Assembly: GCF_001591505.1 (NCBI RefSeq)
Contig: NZ_BCVA01000025.1
Location: 1 to 64,000 of the forward strand
Reading direction: 5' to 3'
Length of the DNA stretch: 64,000 bases
DNA from: Neobacillus niacini NBRC 15566
Lineage (GTDB): Bacteria; Bacillota; Bacilli; Bacillales; Cytobacillaceae
Shown here: piece by piece, positions 9,242 to 17,738 of the stretch
Position numbering within the stretch: position 1 is the first letter of the stretch
Layout of the letters: the number at the start of each line of letters is the position of its first letter
Made by a program: the position numbers and the translations under genes
Notes under the pieces: model-generated
Database searches by the model: none
Told to the model about the DNA's origin: nothing
The model's input: the letters and a program-made list of their open reading frames with translations, nothing else

Positions 9242-9257
9242 ATGAAAGCGCTTTTTT
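9242..9257 (+). promoter_or_regulatory. cre-like site over the transcription start
   Basis: ATGAAAGCGCTTTTTT matches the cre consensus with one mismatch (T for C near the end). Its position, a few bases after the predicted start, would suit roadblock repression by CcpA. Confidence 0.5.
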
Positions 9258-9347
9258 ATAGGATTTATACTACTATCATGATGGAAATCATAAGTACTAA
9301 AATTTTAGTGAAAGAATCAATCATTTAATAAAGTGGAGGTAAAAAGA

Positions 9348-10196
9348 ATGGCTGAAGTAATATCACGAAGGATCCAAACTGGAAACTATCAAACTTTTAT
9401 TAATGAAGGTGGAGATCCTAGGTCATCTGAGACAATCATTTTTTTACACGGCAGCGGACCTGGGGCAAGCGGACAGTCGAATTGGAGAGAAATTCTACCT
9501 CGTTTTCAAGAGAATTTCCACGTAGTGGCACCAGATATCTATGGCTTTGGTAATACGGAACATCCTGAAGAATATCCTCAAAATGGAGCGGAATGGATGC
9601 AGATTCGGGTAAATCAAGTACTATCATTAATGGACGCTTTAGAAGTTAAAAAAGCCCATTTGGTTGGAAATTCCTTGGGCGGTGTTATTGCACTTCACCT
9701 TCTTATGTACGCTCCCGAAAGATTTGGCCGTATCGTATTGATGGGGGCAGGAGGCGGCTTGAAAGAACCTACACCAGAACTTGCTAAGTTAGCAAACTTC
9801 CATAAAGATCCAAATCCTGTCGCATTTAAAAATCTATTAAGCTGGTTCTTATACGATAAGAGTATTTTAGAGGATAAACTGGAAAATATTGTTGCAGAAC
9901 GTTTAGAGTTGTTCTTAAGACCGGATGTACGCAAATCTTACGAGGAAAATTTCACGAAATCACATTTGTCCGACATGCTTGTTCCTCCTTCCGCACTTAA
10001 ACAAATGGATCATGAAATGTTACTCATTCATGGACACCAAGACCGATTCGTACCACTTGAAAGTAGCCTTTACGTTATGGAGTATCTTCCAAATGCACAG
10101 TTACATATCTTCAAACGTTGTGGGCATTGGGCACAGGTGGAACAAAAGGAAAGGTTTATCAAACTAACTTCAGATTTTTTCAACGGTGAAATATAG
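9348..10196 (+). CDS. Meta-cleavage-product hydrolase (alpha/beta-hydrolase, MhpC/HsaD/TesD-like) 1
   Basis: 282 residues. It cleaves the C-C bond of a 2-hydroxy-6-oxo-dienoate made by extradiol ring cleavage. The family oxyanion block LHGSGPGASG is near residue 34, the nucleophile elbow GNSLGG near 107, the acid in HGHQDRFVPL and the base in CGHWAQVEQ. MGAGGG after the elbow is also typical of the MhpC/HsaD branch. ATG 9348 is preceded by GTGGAGGT, so the in-frame GTG at 9333 is rejected as part of the ribosome site. A paralogue lies at 16878. It is first in a group with hydroxylase, dioxygenase, reductase and hydratase genes. Confidence 0.88.
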   Translation: MAEVISRRIQTGNYQTFINEGGDPRSSETIIFLHGSGPGASGQSNWREILPRFQENFHVVAPDIYGFGNTEHPEEYPQNGAEWMQIRVNQVLSLMDALEVKKAHLVGNSLGGVIALHLLMYAPERFGRIVLMGAGGGLKEPTPELAKLANFHKDPNPVAFKNLLSWFLYDKSILEDKLENIVAERLELFLRPDVRKSYEENFTKSHLSDMLVPPSALKQMDHEMLLIHGHQDRFVPLESSLYVMEYLPNAQLHIFKRCGHWAQVEQKERFIKLTSDFFNGEI

Positions 10197-10250
10197 AAAT
10201 AATAGTAGATCATTAAAGTTCATACGAATACACCGTTGATACCTAGACTA

Positions 10251-10264
10251 CTAGAGTAATTACT
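10251..10264. promoter_or_regulatory. Candidate operator before the GntR gene
   Basis: AGTAATTACT (10255-10264) is a perfect 10-bp palindrome. It overlaps CTAGAGTAA (10251-10259), the exact complement of the TTACTCTAG block in the shared promoter element at 32753. It may be an autoregulatory site; this is inference. Confidence 0.35.
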
Positions 10265-10309
10265 AATATTATAGGGGTAACAATAAATGAGAATTGAAGG
10301 TGTATGAAG

Positions 10310-10969
10310 ATGAAAATAGATCAGGCTTATCGCTATATTAAGAGACAAATTATTGATGGAATTTGGATACCTGATACAGCGATTAATGTGAATGAAGTTT
10401 CAGAGCATTTAAATATGAGCCGGACACCGATACACAAGGCTTTGACAAAACTTGCAGAAGAAGGATTTTTGTCAATCATTCCCCAAGTAGGTGTTTTTGT
10501 AAAGAGACCTGAGATGGAAGAAGTCATGGAGCGATTATTGGTCTGTGCAAACCTGGATGCCTTAATGACAGAGCATGCGATAAAAAATTTAACTGATGAT
10601 GAACTCTCTCAAATGTATTCGATTTTGACTAAGATGGATAATCTAGAAATCTCCGAAGAAGAGTATTCTCTTCTCAACATTGAGTTTCACCGAATCATTT
10701 ATCAAGCAGCTAAGTTGCCCTATACGTTTACTTTAGCAAATCAGTTATGGGATTACTTGAATTATGTTGGAAATCCATCAATGTTATTTACATCAGAACG
10801 AAGAAAACAATCACAGGCGGAGCACTGGATGATTTACTTTAGCTTAAAAGAGCGGGACGCTAAACTAGCGAAAAAGCTAATGGAAAAACATTTAACACGT
10901 ATTGCGGAAAGCGTCAGCGAGAAATATCAGAATATGGGTATAGCTCAGGAAGTGGTTAACGAAGTTTAA
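10310..10969 (+). CDS. GntR-family (FCD-type) transcriptional regulator
   Basis: 219 residues. The N-terminal winged helix has the GntR pattern: QAYRYIKRQIIDGIWIPDTAINVNEVSEHLNMS in outline, then SRTPIHKALTKLAEEGFLSIIPQVGVFV. The C-terminal all-helical half contains the FCD-like EFHRIIYQAAK and EHWMIYFSLKERD segments, where such regulators bind a carboxylate or pathway metabolite. The second of two adjacent ATGs is preferred because GAAGGTG is 7 bases before it. It sits between the hydrolase and the first hydroxylase, so it probably controls this region, possibly as a repressor. The operator is not proven. Confidence 0.88.
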   Translation: MKIDQAYRYIKRQIIDGIWIPDTAINVNEVSEHLNMSRTPIHKALTKLAEEGFLSIIPQVGVFVKRPEMEEVMERLLVCANLDALMTEHAIKNLTDDELSQMYSILTKMDNLEISEEEYSLLNIEFHRIIYQAAKLPYTFTLANQLWDYLNYVGNPSMLFTSERRKQSQAEHWMIYFSLKERDAKLAKKLMEKHLTRIAESVSEKYQNMGIAQEVVNEV

Positions 10970-11003
10970 AAGGTACGACAACCATATTACGGGAGGTTTT
11001 CAT

Positions 11004-12197
11004 ATGAACCAAAGCGTGTTGGAAACGAAAAATGTATTAGTCGACAGAGCAAGGGCTCTAATTCCTAAACTGCGTGAGTTTAGCCAAGATATTGATAGTA
11101 AAAGTAGAATTCCAGAAGAAATCGTTAATGATTTGAAAAATGAGGGACTTTTAAAGGTACTAAGACCTCATATGTTTGGCGGCTATCAGACAAATATGAG
11201 AGCGTTCACAGAGGTCGTAACAGAGATTTCCCGTGGTAACGGTTCAGCCGGCTGGTTCGTTTGCCTTAGCAATATACGTGACTATATGATTTCCTATACA
11301 TTTGGAGAAAAAGCATTAAATGAGATTTATTCTACAGGAAAAGATGTTGTATTAGCAGGTAACTTTAAACCTATTAAATGTAATATCAAAAAGGTCGAAG
11401 GCGGATATTTTGTTGAAGAAGCCCAGTGGCCATTTGTTTCAGGAAGTCCACATGCCGATTGGTGCTACTTTGGATTCCCATTAGTGGATGAAAATGGCGG
11501 AATGGAAATGGCTATCATGGTTGTACCGCGCGAGGAAATTGAGATTATTGACGACTGGAATGTTATGGGATTAAAGGGTTCCGGCAGCAATAGCTGTAGA
11601 ATTCAAAATGTTTTCGTTCCAGAACACCGTGTATCGTTAGATCGCTTAGCAAGCAAAGGTCATTATCTAATTGAACCGCTGAAAGACGTTTCTTTATATA
11701 GATCTTCTTTTGTGCCATCTCTTACTTTATCAATTGTAGGACCGGCATTAGGGCTTGCGCAGGCAGCTATGGACCTTTATATGGAAAGACTTCCGAAGGC
11801 TGGAATCGGTAACACCTTTTATCATAAACAAAATGAAGCACCAATAACACATCACCAAGTGGCACAAGCACAATTGAAAATTGATACTGCTGAAATGTTC
11901 TTATACCGTGCTGTTGATAAAATTGATAGCTATGCAGAACGCGGTGAGGTAATGGATACCGCAGAAATAGTAAAAGTAAAGGCGGATTTTGGGTACGTAA
12001 ATCAATTGTGTAAGGAAGCAATCGACCTTCTAGTTGCTGGAGTTGGTTCTATGTTTACCTACCATAGCAATCCTTTACAATTAGTCTATCGTGATTTTTT
12101 TGCCATGCATTTACATGGATTCATTACGCCATCAAGTTTAATAGAAACATATGGAAGAGTCCTTTGCGGCCAAGAACCGAATACTTATTTTGTCTAA
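11004..12197 (+). CDS. Flavin-dependent hydroxylase, oxygenase component (acyl-CoA dehydrogenase fold, HsaA-like) 1
   Basis: 397 residues with the acyl-CoA dehydrogenase fold of group D flavin monooxygenases such as HsaA. Landmarks are RIPEEIVNDLKNEGLLKVLRP in outline, RGNGSAGWFVCL, VSGSPHADWCYFG, DDWNVMGLKGSGSNS, and a C-terminal AGVGSMFTYHSNPLQLVYRD-type block. These enzymes use reduced flavin from a partner reductase to hydroxylate a phenol ortho to its hydroxyl. The partner is likely the reductase at 13258. AGGAGG-like GGGAGG precedes the ATG. Paralogues are at 20456 (close) and 33648 (more distant). A genuine acyl-CoA dehydrogenase is less likely given the adjacent dioxygenase and reductase. 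Confidence 0.85.
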   Translation: MNQSVLETKNVLVDRARALIPKLREFSQDIDSKSRIPEEIVNDLKNEGLLKVLRPHMFGGYQTNMRAFTEVVTEISRGNGSAGWFVCLSNIRDYMISYTFGEKALNEIYSTGKDVVLAGNFKPIKCNIKKVEGGYFVEEAQWPFVSGSPHADWCYFGFPLVDENGGMEMAIMVVPREEIEIIDDWNVMGLKGSGSNSCRIQNVFVPEHRVSLDRLASKGHYLIEPLKDVSLYRSSFVPSLTLSIVGPALGLAQAAMDLYMERLPKAGIGNTFYHKQNEAPITHHQVAQAQLKIDTAEMFLYRAVDKIDSYAERGEVMDTAEIVKVKADFGYVNQLCKEAIDLLVAGVGSMFTYHSNPLQLVYRDFFAMHLHGFITPSSLIETYGRVLCGQEPNTYFV

Positions 12198-12261
12198 CTT
12201 AAATGAAAAGGCTTTCTGTTTTCTGAAGATTCAAATATAAAATTAATTGGAGGAAAAAAAC

Positions 12262-13215
12262 ATGAGTTTACCAGAAATCGCAAAGTTAGGACATGTAGCT
12301 TTAGTCTCATCTGACCTTGAAAAATCACTATGGTTCTTTAAAGAATTAATAGGATTAGAAGAAACAGAAGAAGTAAATGGCACGCATTATTTACGCGCAT
12401 GGGGAGACTTTGAGCACCACACCTTATCCATAACAGCTGGGGAAAAGTCGTATGTTGATCATATCGCGTGGCGAGCAAAGCGTCCTGAAGATGTAGAGCA
12501 ATTTGCTCATCTGCTCGAGGAGGCAGGCACAGAAGTAAGCTGGGTGGAGGCTGGAGTGGAAGCAGGGCAAGGAAGAGCCATTCGTTTTAAATTGCCGAGT
12601 GAGCACCGTTTTGAAATTTATTATGACATGGAAAAAACACTAGCCGAGCCATCTAAACGTTCAGTGTTAAAGAACCAGACATATAAATCATGGGCAAAAG
12701 GCTGTTCTCCTCGAAGAATTGACCATGTTAATATTCTATCATCTTTGAAAGCCAACGTTATTTCAGATTATTTGATGGAGAAATTAGGATTTAAAATGAG
12801 AGAATGCGTTAAAGCTCCGGATGAATCATTAATTGGCGCATGGTTAAGCGTGACACCTTTGGTTCATGATATTGCGGTAAGCCATGATCCATTCTCGCCA
12901 TCAACACATCAGATTCACCACTTGTCTTACTGGCTGGATAATGCTCAAGATTTGCTGCGCGCAGCGGACATTTTAACAGAACATGGACTTAAGTTTAAAG
13001 GTCCAGGTAAACATGGGATTTCACAAGCAATGTATATATACGTGGTCGATCCAGGAAGTGGAGTACGCGTAGAATTATTCACAAATGGCTATTTGATTTT
13101 TGAACCAGACTGGGAGCCAATTGTGTGGACTTTAGATGAGATGGATGTAGGCTTTACCTTCTGGGGTGATCAAACAGACACCTTACCTGAAAACAATCCG
13201 ACCATTGAAGCTTAA
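12262..13215 (+). CDS. Extradiol ring-cleavage dioxygenase (catechol 2,3-dioxygenase type) 1
   Basis: 317 residues made of two vicinal-oxygen-chelate domains, the type I extradiol layout. The C-terminal domain carries the expected iron ligands: His in RRIDHVNIL, His in HQIHHLSYW and Glu in VRVELFTNGY. It opens a catechol ring next to the hydroxyls using Fe(II) and O2. TTGGAGGAAAAAAAC before ATG 12262 contains the ribosome site, so the upstream TTG start is rejected. It follows the hydroxylase and precedes its reductase. The paralogue at 17739 is nearly the same along its whole length, starting LPEIAKLGHVAL in both. Confidence 0.93.
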   Translation: MSLPEIAKLGHVALVSSDLEKSLWFFKELIGLEETEEVNGTHYLRAWGDFEHHTLSITAGEKSYVDHIAWRAKRPEDVEQFAHLLEEAGTEVSWVEAGVEAGQGRAIRFKLPSEHRFEIYYDMEKTLAEPSKRSVLKNQTYKSWAKGCSPRRIDHVNILSSLKANVISDYLMEKLGFKMRECVKAPDESLIGAWLSVTPLVHDIAVSHDPFSPSTHQIHHLSYWLDNAQDLLRAADILTEHGLKFKGPGKHGISQAMYIYVVDPGSGVRVELFTNGYLIFEPDWEPIVWTLDEMDVGFTFWGDQTDTLPENNPTIEA

Positions 13216-13257
13216 GAGTATAGTAGATTAACTTTATAGAAGAGAGAGGTTAGTAAA

Positions 13258-13737
13258 ATGGATGATCGTCAATTTCGAACCGCGATGGGGAAATTTGCAA
13301 CAGGCGTAACTGTAATTGCTACTGATGTGGATGGAGATGTGCATGGTATGACAGCAAATGCCTTCATGTCTGTGTCACTTGACCCGAAATTAGTTGTAAT
13401 CTCAATTGGTGAAAAAGCAAGAATTCTTGAGAAAATTAAACAAAGCAAAACGTTTTCTGTGAATATATTAGCAGCAAATCAACAAGAACTTTCGATGATT
13501 TTTGCGGGACAATTGAAAGAACACCGCGAAGTGGAATTTGACCGATTAGATGGGAAACCCGTACTAAACGGAGCAGTTGCACAAATTGCCTGTGAAGTAT
13601 CTGCAGAACATCTTGAAGGCGATCACACGCTGTTCATTGGGAGAGTAACAGATATACATTTAGAAGATGCAGAACCACTCGTTTTTTATAGTGGAAAGTA
13701 CCGTGCTTTATCAGAAGAAAAAGCTGTTTCGGTTTAA
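13258..13737 (+). CDS. Flavin reductase component of the two-component monooxygenase (HpaC/HsaB-like)
   Basis: 159 residues of the short-chain flavin reductase family. It starts FRTAMGKFATGVTVIATD, then GMTANAFMSVSLDPKLV, VNILAANQ and LFIGRVTD. It supplies free reduced flavin from NAD(P)H to the oxygenase component. It is the only such reductase in the window, although three oxygenase-type proteins are present, so it may serve all of them. A good ribosome site (AGAGAGG) precedes the ATG. The gene ends just before the MITE-like element at 13747. Confidence 0.92.
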   Translation: MDDRQFRTAMGKFATGVTVIATDVDGDVHGMTANAFMSVSLDPKLVVISIGEKARILEKIKQSKTFSVNILAANQQELSMIFAGQLKEHREVEFDRLDGKPVLNGAVAQIACEVSAEHLEGDHTLFIGRVTDIHLEDAEPLVFYSGKYRALSEEKAVSV

Positions 13738-13746
13738 TGAACACAT

Positions 13747-13929
13747 GGCTGTGTTGAAGAAGACTGTTGATTTTAGAACCTGTTGATTGGAGCGAAAGGC
13801 GCTCGACTCCTGCGGGATGAACGAGCTGAGTGAGACCCCGCAGGTCGGAACGACCGAGGAGGCTCACGGGTGAGCCCGCGGAAAGCGTAGCACCTGTAGC
13901 GTAAATCAACAGCCCAGTCTAACACAGCT
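13747..13929. repeat. MITE-like dispersed repeat with terminal inverted repeats
   Basis: The left end GGCTGTGTTGAAGAAGACTG is an imperfect inverted copy of the right end (AACACAGC and the AAATCAACAGCC before it), matching over roughly 27 bp. The interior is GC-rich compared with its surroundings, with hairpins CCTGCGGG/CCCGCAGG and GGCTCAC/GTGAGCC. It encodes no protein. A matching right end occurs at 53-90. Similar GC-rich blocks recur in Bacillaceae intergenic regions. It lies between reductase and hydratase genes of one apparent operon. Confidence 0.75.
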
Positions 13930-13959
13930 TTACACTCAATTGAAAAGGGGACAGCTGTA

Positions 13960-14736
13960 ATGGATATTCAAAAAGCGGCGACTGCTTTAATGGAAGCAGA
14001 AGATGAGAAAAAACCGATTGCCCCATTCACATCCTCAACCGAAGTAATTTCAGTTGAGGATGCATATAACATCCAGCTATACCAAATCAAGCAAAAGGTA
14101 GAAAAAGGTGCAGCAATCGTTGGGAAAAAGATTGGGCTAACTAGTAAAGCCATGCAGGAAATGCTTAATGTTAGTGAACCGGACTATGGTCATCTTCTTG
14201 ATAACATGATGTATAGAGATGGGGAAACCATAAGTCTTACTAAATATATTCAGCCAAGGATTGAATTTGAAATTGCATTTGTTTTAAAAAAGGACCTAAA
14301 AGGTCCAGGTGTGACAATGAATGATGTGGTTGAGGCTACGGATTATGTCGTTCCAGCCCTTGAAATTATTGATAGCCGCATAAAAGATTGGCAAATCAAA
14401 TTTGAGGATACAGTTGCAGACAATGGGTCATCTGCTGGAGCCATTATTGGAAGTACAACGGCTAAACTAGATAAATTGGATTTAGCCTCGGTAAAAATGA
14501 CAGTAACAAGAAATGGTGAATATTTGGACTCAGCAACAGGTGCCGCAGTAATGGGTCACCCAGCTCAAGCAGTGGCCTGGCTAGCCAATGCTCTTGGAAG
14601 CTACGGAATCTCTCTCCATGCAGGGGAAGTCATTCTTTCAGGAGCACTTTCAAAAGCAATACCAATTGAGGATGGAGATACCTTCACAGCTGAGTTTGAC
14701 TATTTAGGAGCAGTAACCGCTACCTTCAAGAAATAA
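13960..14736 (+). CDS. 2-keto-4-pentenoate hydratase (MhpD family)
   Basis: 258 residues. Members add water to 2-hydroxypenta-2,4-dienoate, giving 4-hydroxy-2-oxovalerate, or decarboxylate related 4-oxalocrotonates. Visible family blocks are VGKKIGLTSKAMQ, DYGHLLDNMMY, the metal-binding PRIEFEIAFVL, ALEIIDSRIKDW, VADNGSSAGAI and HPAQAVAWLANAL. It would act directly after the meta-cleavage hydrolases. The usual next enzymes, the 4-hydroxy-2-oxovalerate aldolase and the acylating acetaldehyde dehydrogenase, are not in the window. RBS AAAGGGG precedes the ATG, and a terminator follows. Confidence 0.92.
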   Translation: MDIQKAATALMEAEDEKKPIAPFTSSTEVISVEDAYNIQLYQIKQKVEKGAAIVGKKIGLTSKAMQEMLNVSEPDYGHLLDNMMYRDGETISLTKYIQPRIEFEIAFVLKKDLKGPGVTMNDVVEATDYVVPALEIIDSRIKDWQIKFEDTVADNGSSAGAIIGSTTAKLDKLDLASVKMTVTRNGEYLDSATGAAVMGHPAQAVAWLANALGSYGISLHAGEVILSGALSKAIPIEDGDTFTAEFDYLGAVTATFKK

Positions 14737-14753
14737 AACACGCTATAAAGATT

Positions 14754-14792
14754 AAGACTCCTTGTATGCAACATGTAAGGAGTCTTTATTTT
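14754..14792 (+). terminator. Terminator after the hydratase gene
   Basis: AAGACTCCTT (14754-14763) and AAGGAGTCTT (14777-14786) form a 10-bp stem followed by TATTTT. Confidence 0.8.
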
Positions 14793-14858
14793 AAACTTTG
14801 ACATTTGTAAGAATCAGACCAGTTTAATTTTTAATCTTTAGAGGGAAAAGGTGAGTTT

Positions 14859-16715
14859 ATGAAGGGTAATCTCGACAATTTACTGGAACCAAACTACATA
14901 GAAGAAGGAAATAAAAAAATTCTAACCACCGCTGGAGCCTTTGGACTATTACGTAAAGGAATTATTGAAAATTTAGGATTACAGCGGGCCAAGGGTTTTT
15001 TACTGCGTTATGGTTGGAGTTTGGGTGTCAGTGATGCGGAAGAAGCCATGTTAAAAAGTACCTCCATAGACTATCTTATTAAACAAGCCGCCGTACTCCA
15101 TTTAAGTACAGGTCATATCGGAGATATCCAATCTGAAAGATTTATTGAATGGGTTGATTCAGAAAATATCAAAACAATAAGCGGAAAAGGAAAATGGATT
15201 CATTCATTCGAAGCCCAGGAGCACCTTAAACATCATGGGAAATCTGATATGCCTGTATGCCATATTTTAACGGGGTATGCAAGCGGCTATATGTCTACGA
15301 TTTGTAAAAAGAGTTTGATTGTTAAGGAAATTAGTTGTGTGGCCAAAGGGGATCCCGAATGCTGCTTCGAAATGAAGCTCCAGGAGGATTGGGGACTGGA
15401 GATCGAGGAAGAACTCAAATTCTATCATGAAATCAATATTATTGAAGAATTAGAGTATACCTACGAGCAATTGTTAGAACAGCGAAATTATATCGATAAG
15501 GTTTCCAAATTCCATAAAAAATTAACGGAAAGTATTTCAAACGGAAGCAATTTGCAGGATATTGCCGATACCACTTTCGGATTATTAAAAATACCCATTT
15601 CAATCGAGGATTTAAGTTTCCAAAAGATTGTTTACGCAGGAATGGAAGAAGACGAATATAGCAGTTTGAGTAAAGAACTGAAAGAGAGCCTAATTCGAAA
15701 AAATAGAAAAAATAATAAACCACTTCCGCATTTTAAAGAAACAACAAGACTAAAAACAGAAAATCAAGAGCGGCTCATCACTCCGATTATTGTCCAAAAA
15801 AAAGTAATTGGTTATTGTACATTCCTTTATTTAAAAGAAACAGAGAAAAGCTCCGAAAATAATATTATGTTTATCGAGCGTGTAGCAAATGCAGCCTCTT
15901 TGTACCTTTTAAATGAGAAGACGAGCTTTGAAGCACTTGAAAAGATGAAAGGCTATTTTTTAGAACAAATCTTAAAGGGACAATATTCCTCTAGGGAAGA
16001 AATTATCAATCGCGGCCGTTATATGGGGGTAGACCTTGAAACCCCGTTTTATATTGCTGCAATTGACTATAAAGAAAATGGCAAGACGGCAAAAGATAGT
16101 AATGATTACTATGAACAAATTTTAGAATCGATCGCTAAGTATCTAGACATTCAGGGATATAAAGCATTAATTGGTCAATATGAAGGTAAGATTATTATGC
16201 TGATACCAGAGTCGTCAAACATACTGCTTAATATGGAAAAAATATTAAAACATATAGAAACGACCCATTCATTTTACAACTATAAAATTGGAATCAGTGA
16301 TAAAGCTGAGGAAATTGAACAGGTTTTGGAGTATTTGGATGAATCACTAATTAGCCTAAGGATGTCAACCGAGAAGAAAATAATCCATTTTAAAGATTTG
16401 GGGATTGTTGGTATATTAATTAATTCAAAAAATGTCAGCGGTATCAAGAAAATTGCGAAACAAGAATTAGGTGCGCTTTATAAATTAGGAGAGGGCAAAC
16501 AAAAGGAATTATTGAAAACACTTTATGTGTTTTTAGCAAATGGCGGAAAACTCCAACAAACGATGGATGATTTGTCATTGTCGATGAGTGGACTTATGTA
16601 TCGGATTAACAAAATCGAAACACTTATAAATAAGGATTTACGAGACTCATCACAAAGCTACCAGTTACTTTTGATACTAGATTCGCTTTTAGCTTTGGGA
16701 GAACTAGAAATATAG
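14859..16715 (+). CDS. XylR_N-V4R sensor regulator with a PucR-type C-terminal helix-turn-helix
   Basis: 618 residues. Residues 10-115 resemble the XylR_N aromatic-sensing domain (TTAGAFGLLRKGII, LLRYGWSLGVSDA). About 125-180 form a V4R domain (PVCHILTGYASGYMS, then CVAKGDPECCFEMK). A linker at about 185-225 is probably a coiled coil. The middle is GAF-like or unassigned. The C-terminus (about 545-610) has the PucR/CdaR-type helix-turn-helix (LYVFLANGGKLQQTMDDLSLS, SGLMYRINKIE). In XylR/DmpR these sensor domains are followed by a sigma-54 AAA+ module; here it is absent. It is a strong candidate for the pathway activator responding to an aromatic effector. RBS AGAGGGAAAAGGTG precedes the ATG. 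Confidence 0.82.
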   Translation: MKGNLDNLLEPNYIEEGNKKILTTAGAFGLLRKGIIENLGLQRAKGFLLRYGWSLGVSDAEEAMLKSTSIDYLIKQAAVLHLSTGHIGDIQSERFIEWVDSENIKTISGKGKWIHSFEAQEHLKHHGKSDMPVCHILTGYASGYMSTICKKSLIVKEISCVAKGDPECCFEMKLQEDWGLEIEEELKFYHEINIIEELEYTYEQLLEQRNYIDKVSKFHKKLTESISNGSNLQDIADTTFGLLKIPISIEDLSFQKIVYAGMEEDEYSSLSKELKESLIRKNRKNNKPLPHFKETTRLKTENQERLITPIIVQKKVIGYCTFLYLKETEKSSENNIMFIERVANAASLYLLNEKTSFEALEKMKGYFLEQILKGQYSSREEIINRGRYMGVDLETPFYIAAIDYKENGKTAKDSNDYYEQILESIAKYLDIQGYKALIGQYEGKIIMLIPESSNILLNMEKILKHIETTHSFYNYKIGISDKAEEIEQVLEYLDESLISLRMSTEKKIIHFKDLGIVGILINSKNVSGIKKIAKQELGALYKLGEGKQKELLKTLYVFLANGGKLQQTMDDLSLSMSGLMYRINKIETLINKDLRDSSQSYQLLLILDSLLALGELEI

Positions 16716-16758
16716 AGTGAAAATCCAATAAAAACTTACTAAAAAATAATAATAAATT

Positions 16759-16811
16759 AAATAGTTATTATTCTAGATAAAGATGATGAAATTTTCTAAA
16801 ATTTCAGTAAG
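16759..16811 (+). promoter_or_regulatory. Shared catabolic promoter element, copy A
   Basis: TTATTCTAG (16768-16776) precedes TAAAAT (16797-16802), with 29 bases between their first positions, then TTCAGTAAG. The -35 position holds the poor hexamer TAGATA, as expected for an activator-dependent promoter. The same arrangement recurs at 20358, 31656 and 32744. Confidence 0.7.
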
Positions 16812-16877
16812 GATAAAATGTAAGGGATTTCAATATGGTGGCATTCCTTATGAATAGTACGAGGAGGAGAATAAAAA

Positions 16878-17717
16878 TTGACAAACATTACTCAACAATC
16901 GATTAAAAGTGCTAACTATGAAACCTACCTAAATCGTGCAGGTAAAGGCAATTCAGAAGTAATTTTATTTTTACATGGCTCAGGACCTGGTGTTACATCA
17001 TTTGCGAATTGGCGCTATGCGTTAAATGCCTGCTGCGAATCGTATGACTGTCTTGCTCCGGATCTATTAGGTTTCGGAAACAGCAGCCATCCAGAGACAT
17101 TACCAAAGAATAGACAGGAATGGATGGATTTATGGATTAATCAATTGATAGAGCTTTTAGATGAACTAGATGTTCAAAAGGCTCATTTAGTAGGTAATTC
17201 ACTCGGATGCTCAATTGCGCTTGAGCTATTGTTAGAACATCCAGAGCGATTTGATAAAGTGGTTTTGATGGGACCAGGAGGAACACCAAATACCAAATTA
17301 AGCCCTGAGCTCGCTCGTGCTAAAGGGTTTTACAACAATCCATCACCAGAGAAATTACGTCAAATTATGAGTTGGTTTGTGTATGACGCTGAGGCTATGG
17401 CTCCTATTATTGACGCTGTGACAGATTATCGCTATGAAACAGCGATGAAACCAGAAGTCCAAATTTCCAATGATTCGATTTTCGCAACAGCCGCTGTCCC
17501 TGTACCTGTAACTGCACTTAGAAGAATTGAACATCCTGTACTGCTTGTCCATGGAAGAGATGATATGGTCTGCTCTGTGGAATCCAGCTATTACTATCTT
17601 GAACATATTCCGAATTCACAAATGCATGTATTCGGTAAATGTGGGCATTGGACACAAATTGAAAAGCAGGAGAGCTTTAATCATTTAATTCAAAACTATT
17701 TTTCTAATAAAATCTAA
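16878..17717 (+). CDS. Meta-cleavage-product hydrolase (alpha/beta-hydrolase) 2
   Basis: 279 residues, paralogous to the hydrolase at 9348. It has LHGSGPGVTSFANW near residue 34, the nucleophile motif GNSLGCS near 106, MGPGGTP, the acid in HGRDDMVCSVE and the base in CGHWTQIEKQ. The third residue of the usual GNSLGG elbow is replaced by Cys here (GNSLGC), which is unusual but leaves the Ser intact. The start is TTG, supported by GAGGAGGAG 9 bases upstream. It is the first gene after promoter copy A and is followed closely by the second dioxygenase, so the two probably act on consecutive intermediates. Confidence 0.87.
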   Translation: MTNITQQSIKSANYETYLNRAGKGNSEVILFLHGSGPGVTSFANWRYALNACCESYDCLAPDLLGFGNSSHPETLPKNRQEWMDLWINQLIELLDELDVQKAHLVGNSLGCSIALELLLEHPERFDKVVLMGPGGTPNTKLSPELARAKGFYNNPSPEKLRQIMSWFVYDAEAMAPIIDAVTDYRYETAMKPEVQISNDSIFATAAVPVPVTALRRIEHPVLLVHGRDDMVCSVESSYYYLEHIPNSQMHVFGKCGHWTQIEKQESFNHLIQNYFSNKI

Positions 17718-17738
17718 TTATTTGAGGGGGAATAAAAG

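Noticed and set aside
9348-13737. Steroid (HsaABCD) degradation cluster
   Set aside because: The enzyme types match HsaA-D, but the side-chain and ring acyl-CoA genes expected for steroid catabolism are absent. The similarity is at family level only.
16759-16811. Sigma-54 promoter driven by a XylR-type activator
   Set aside because: No GG/GC pair of the -24/-12 type is present, and the regulator lacks the AAA+ domain needed for sigma-54 activation.
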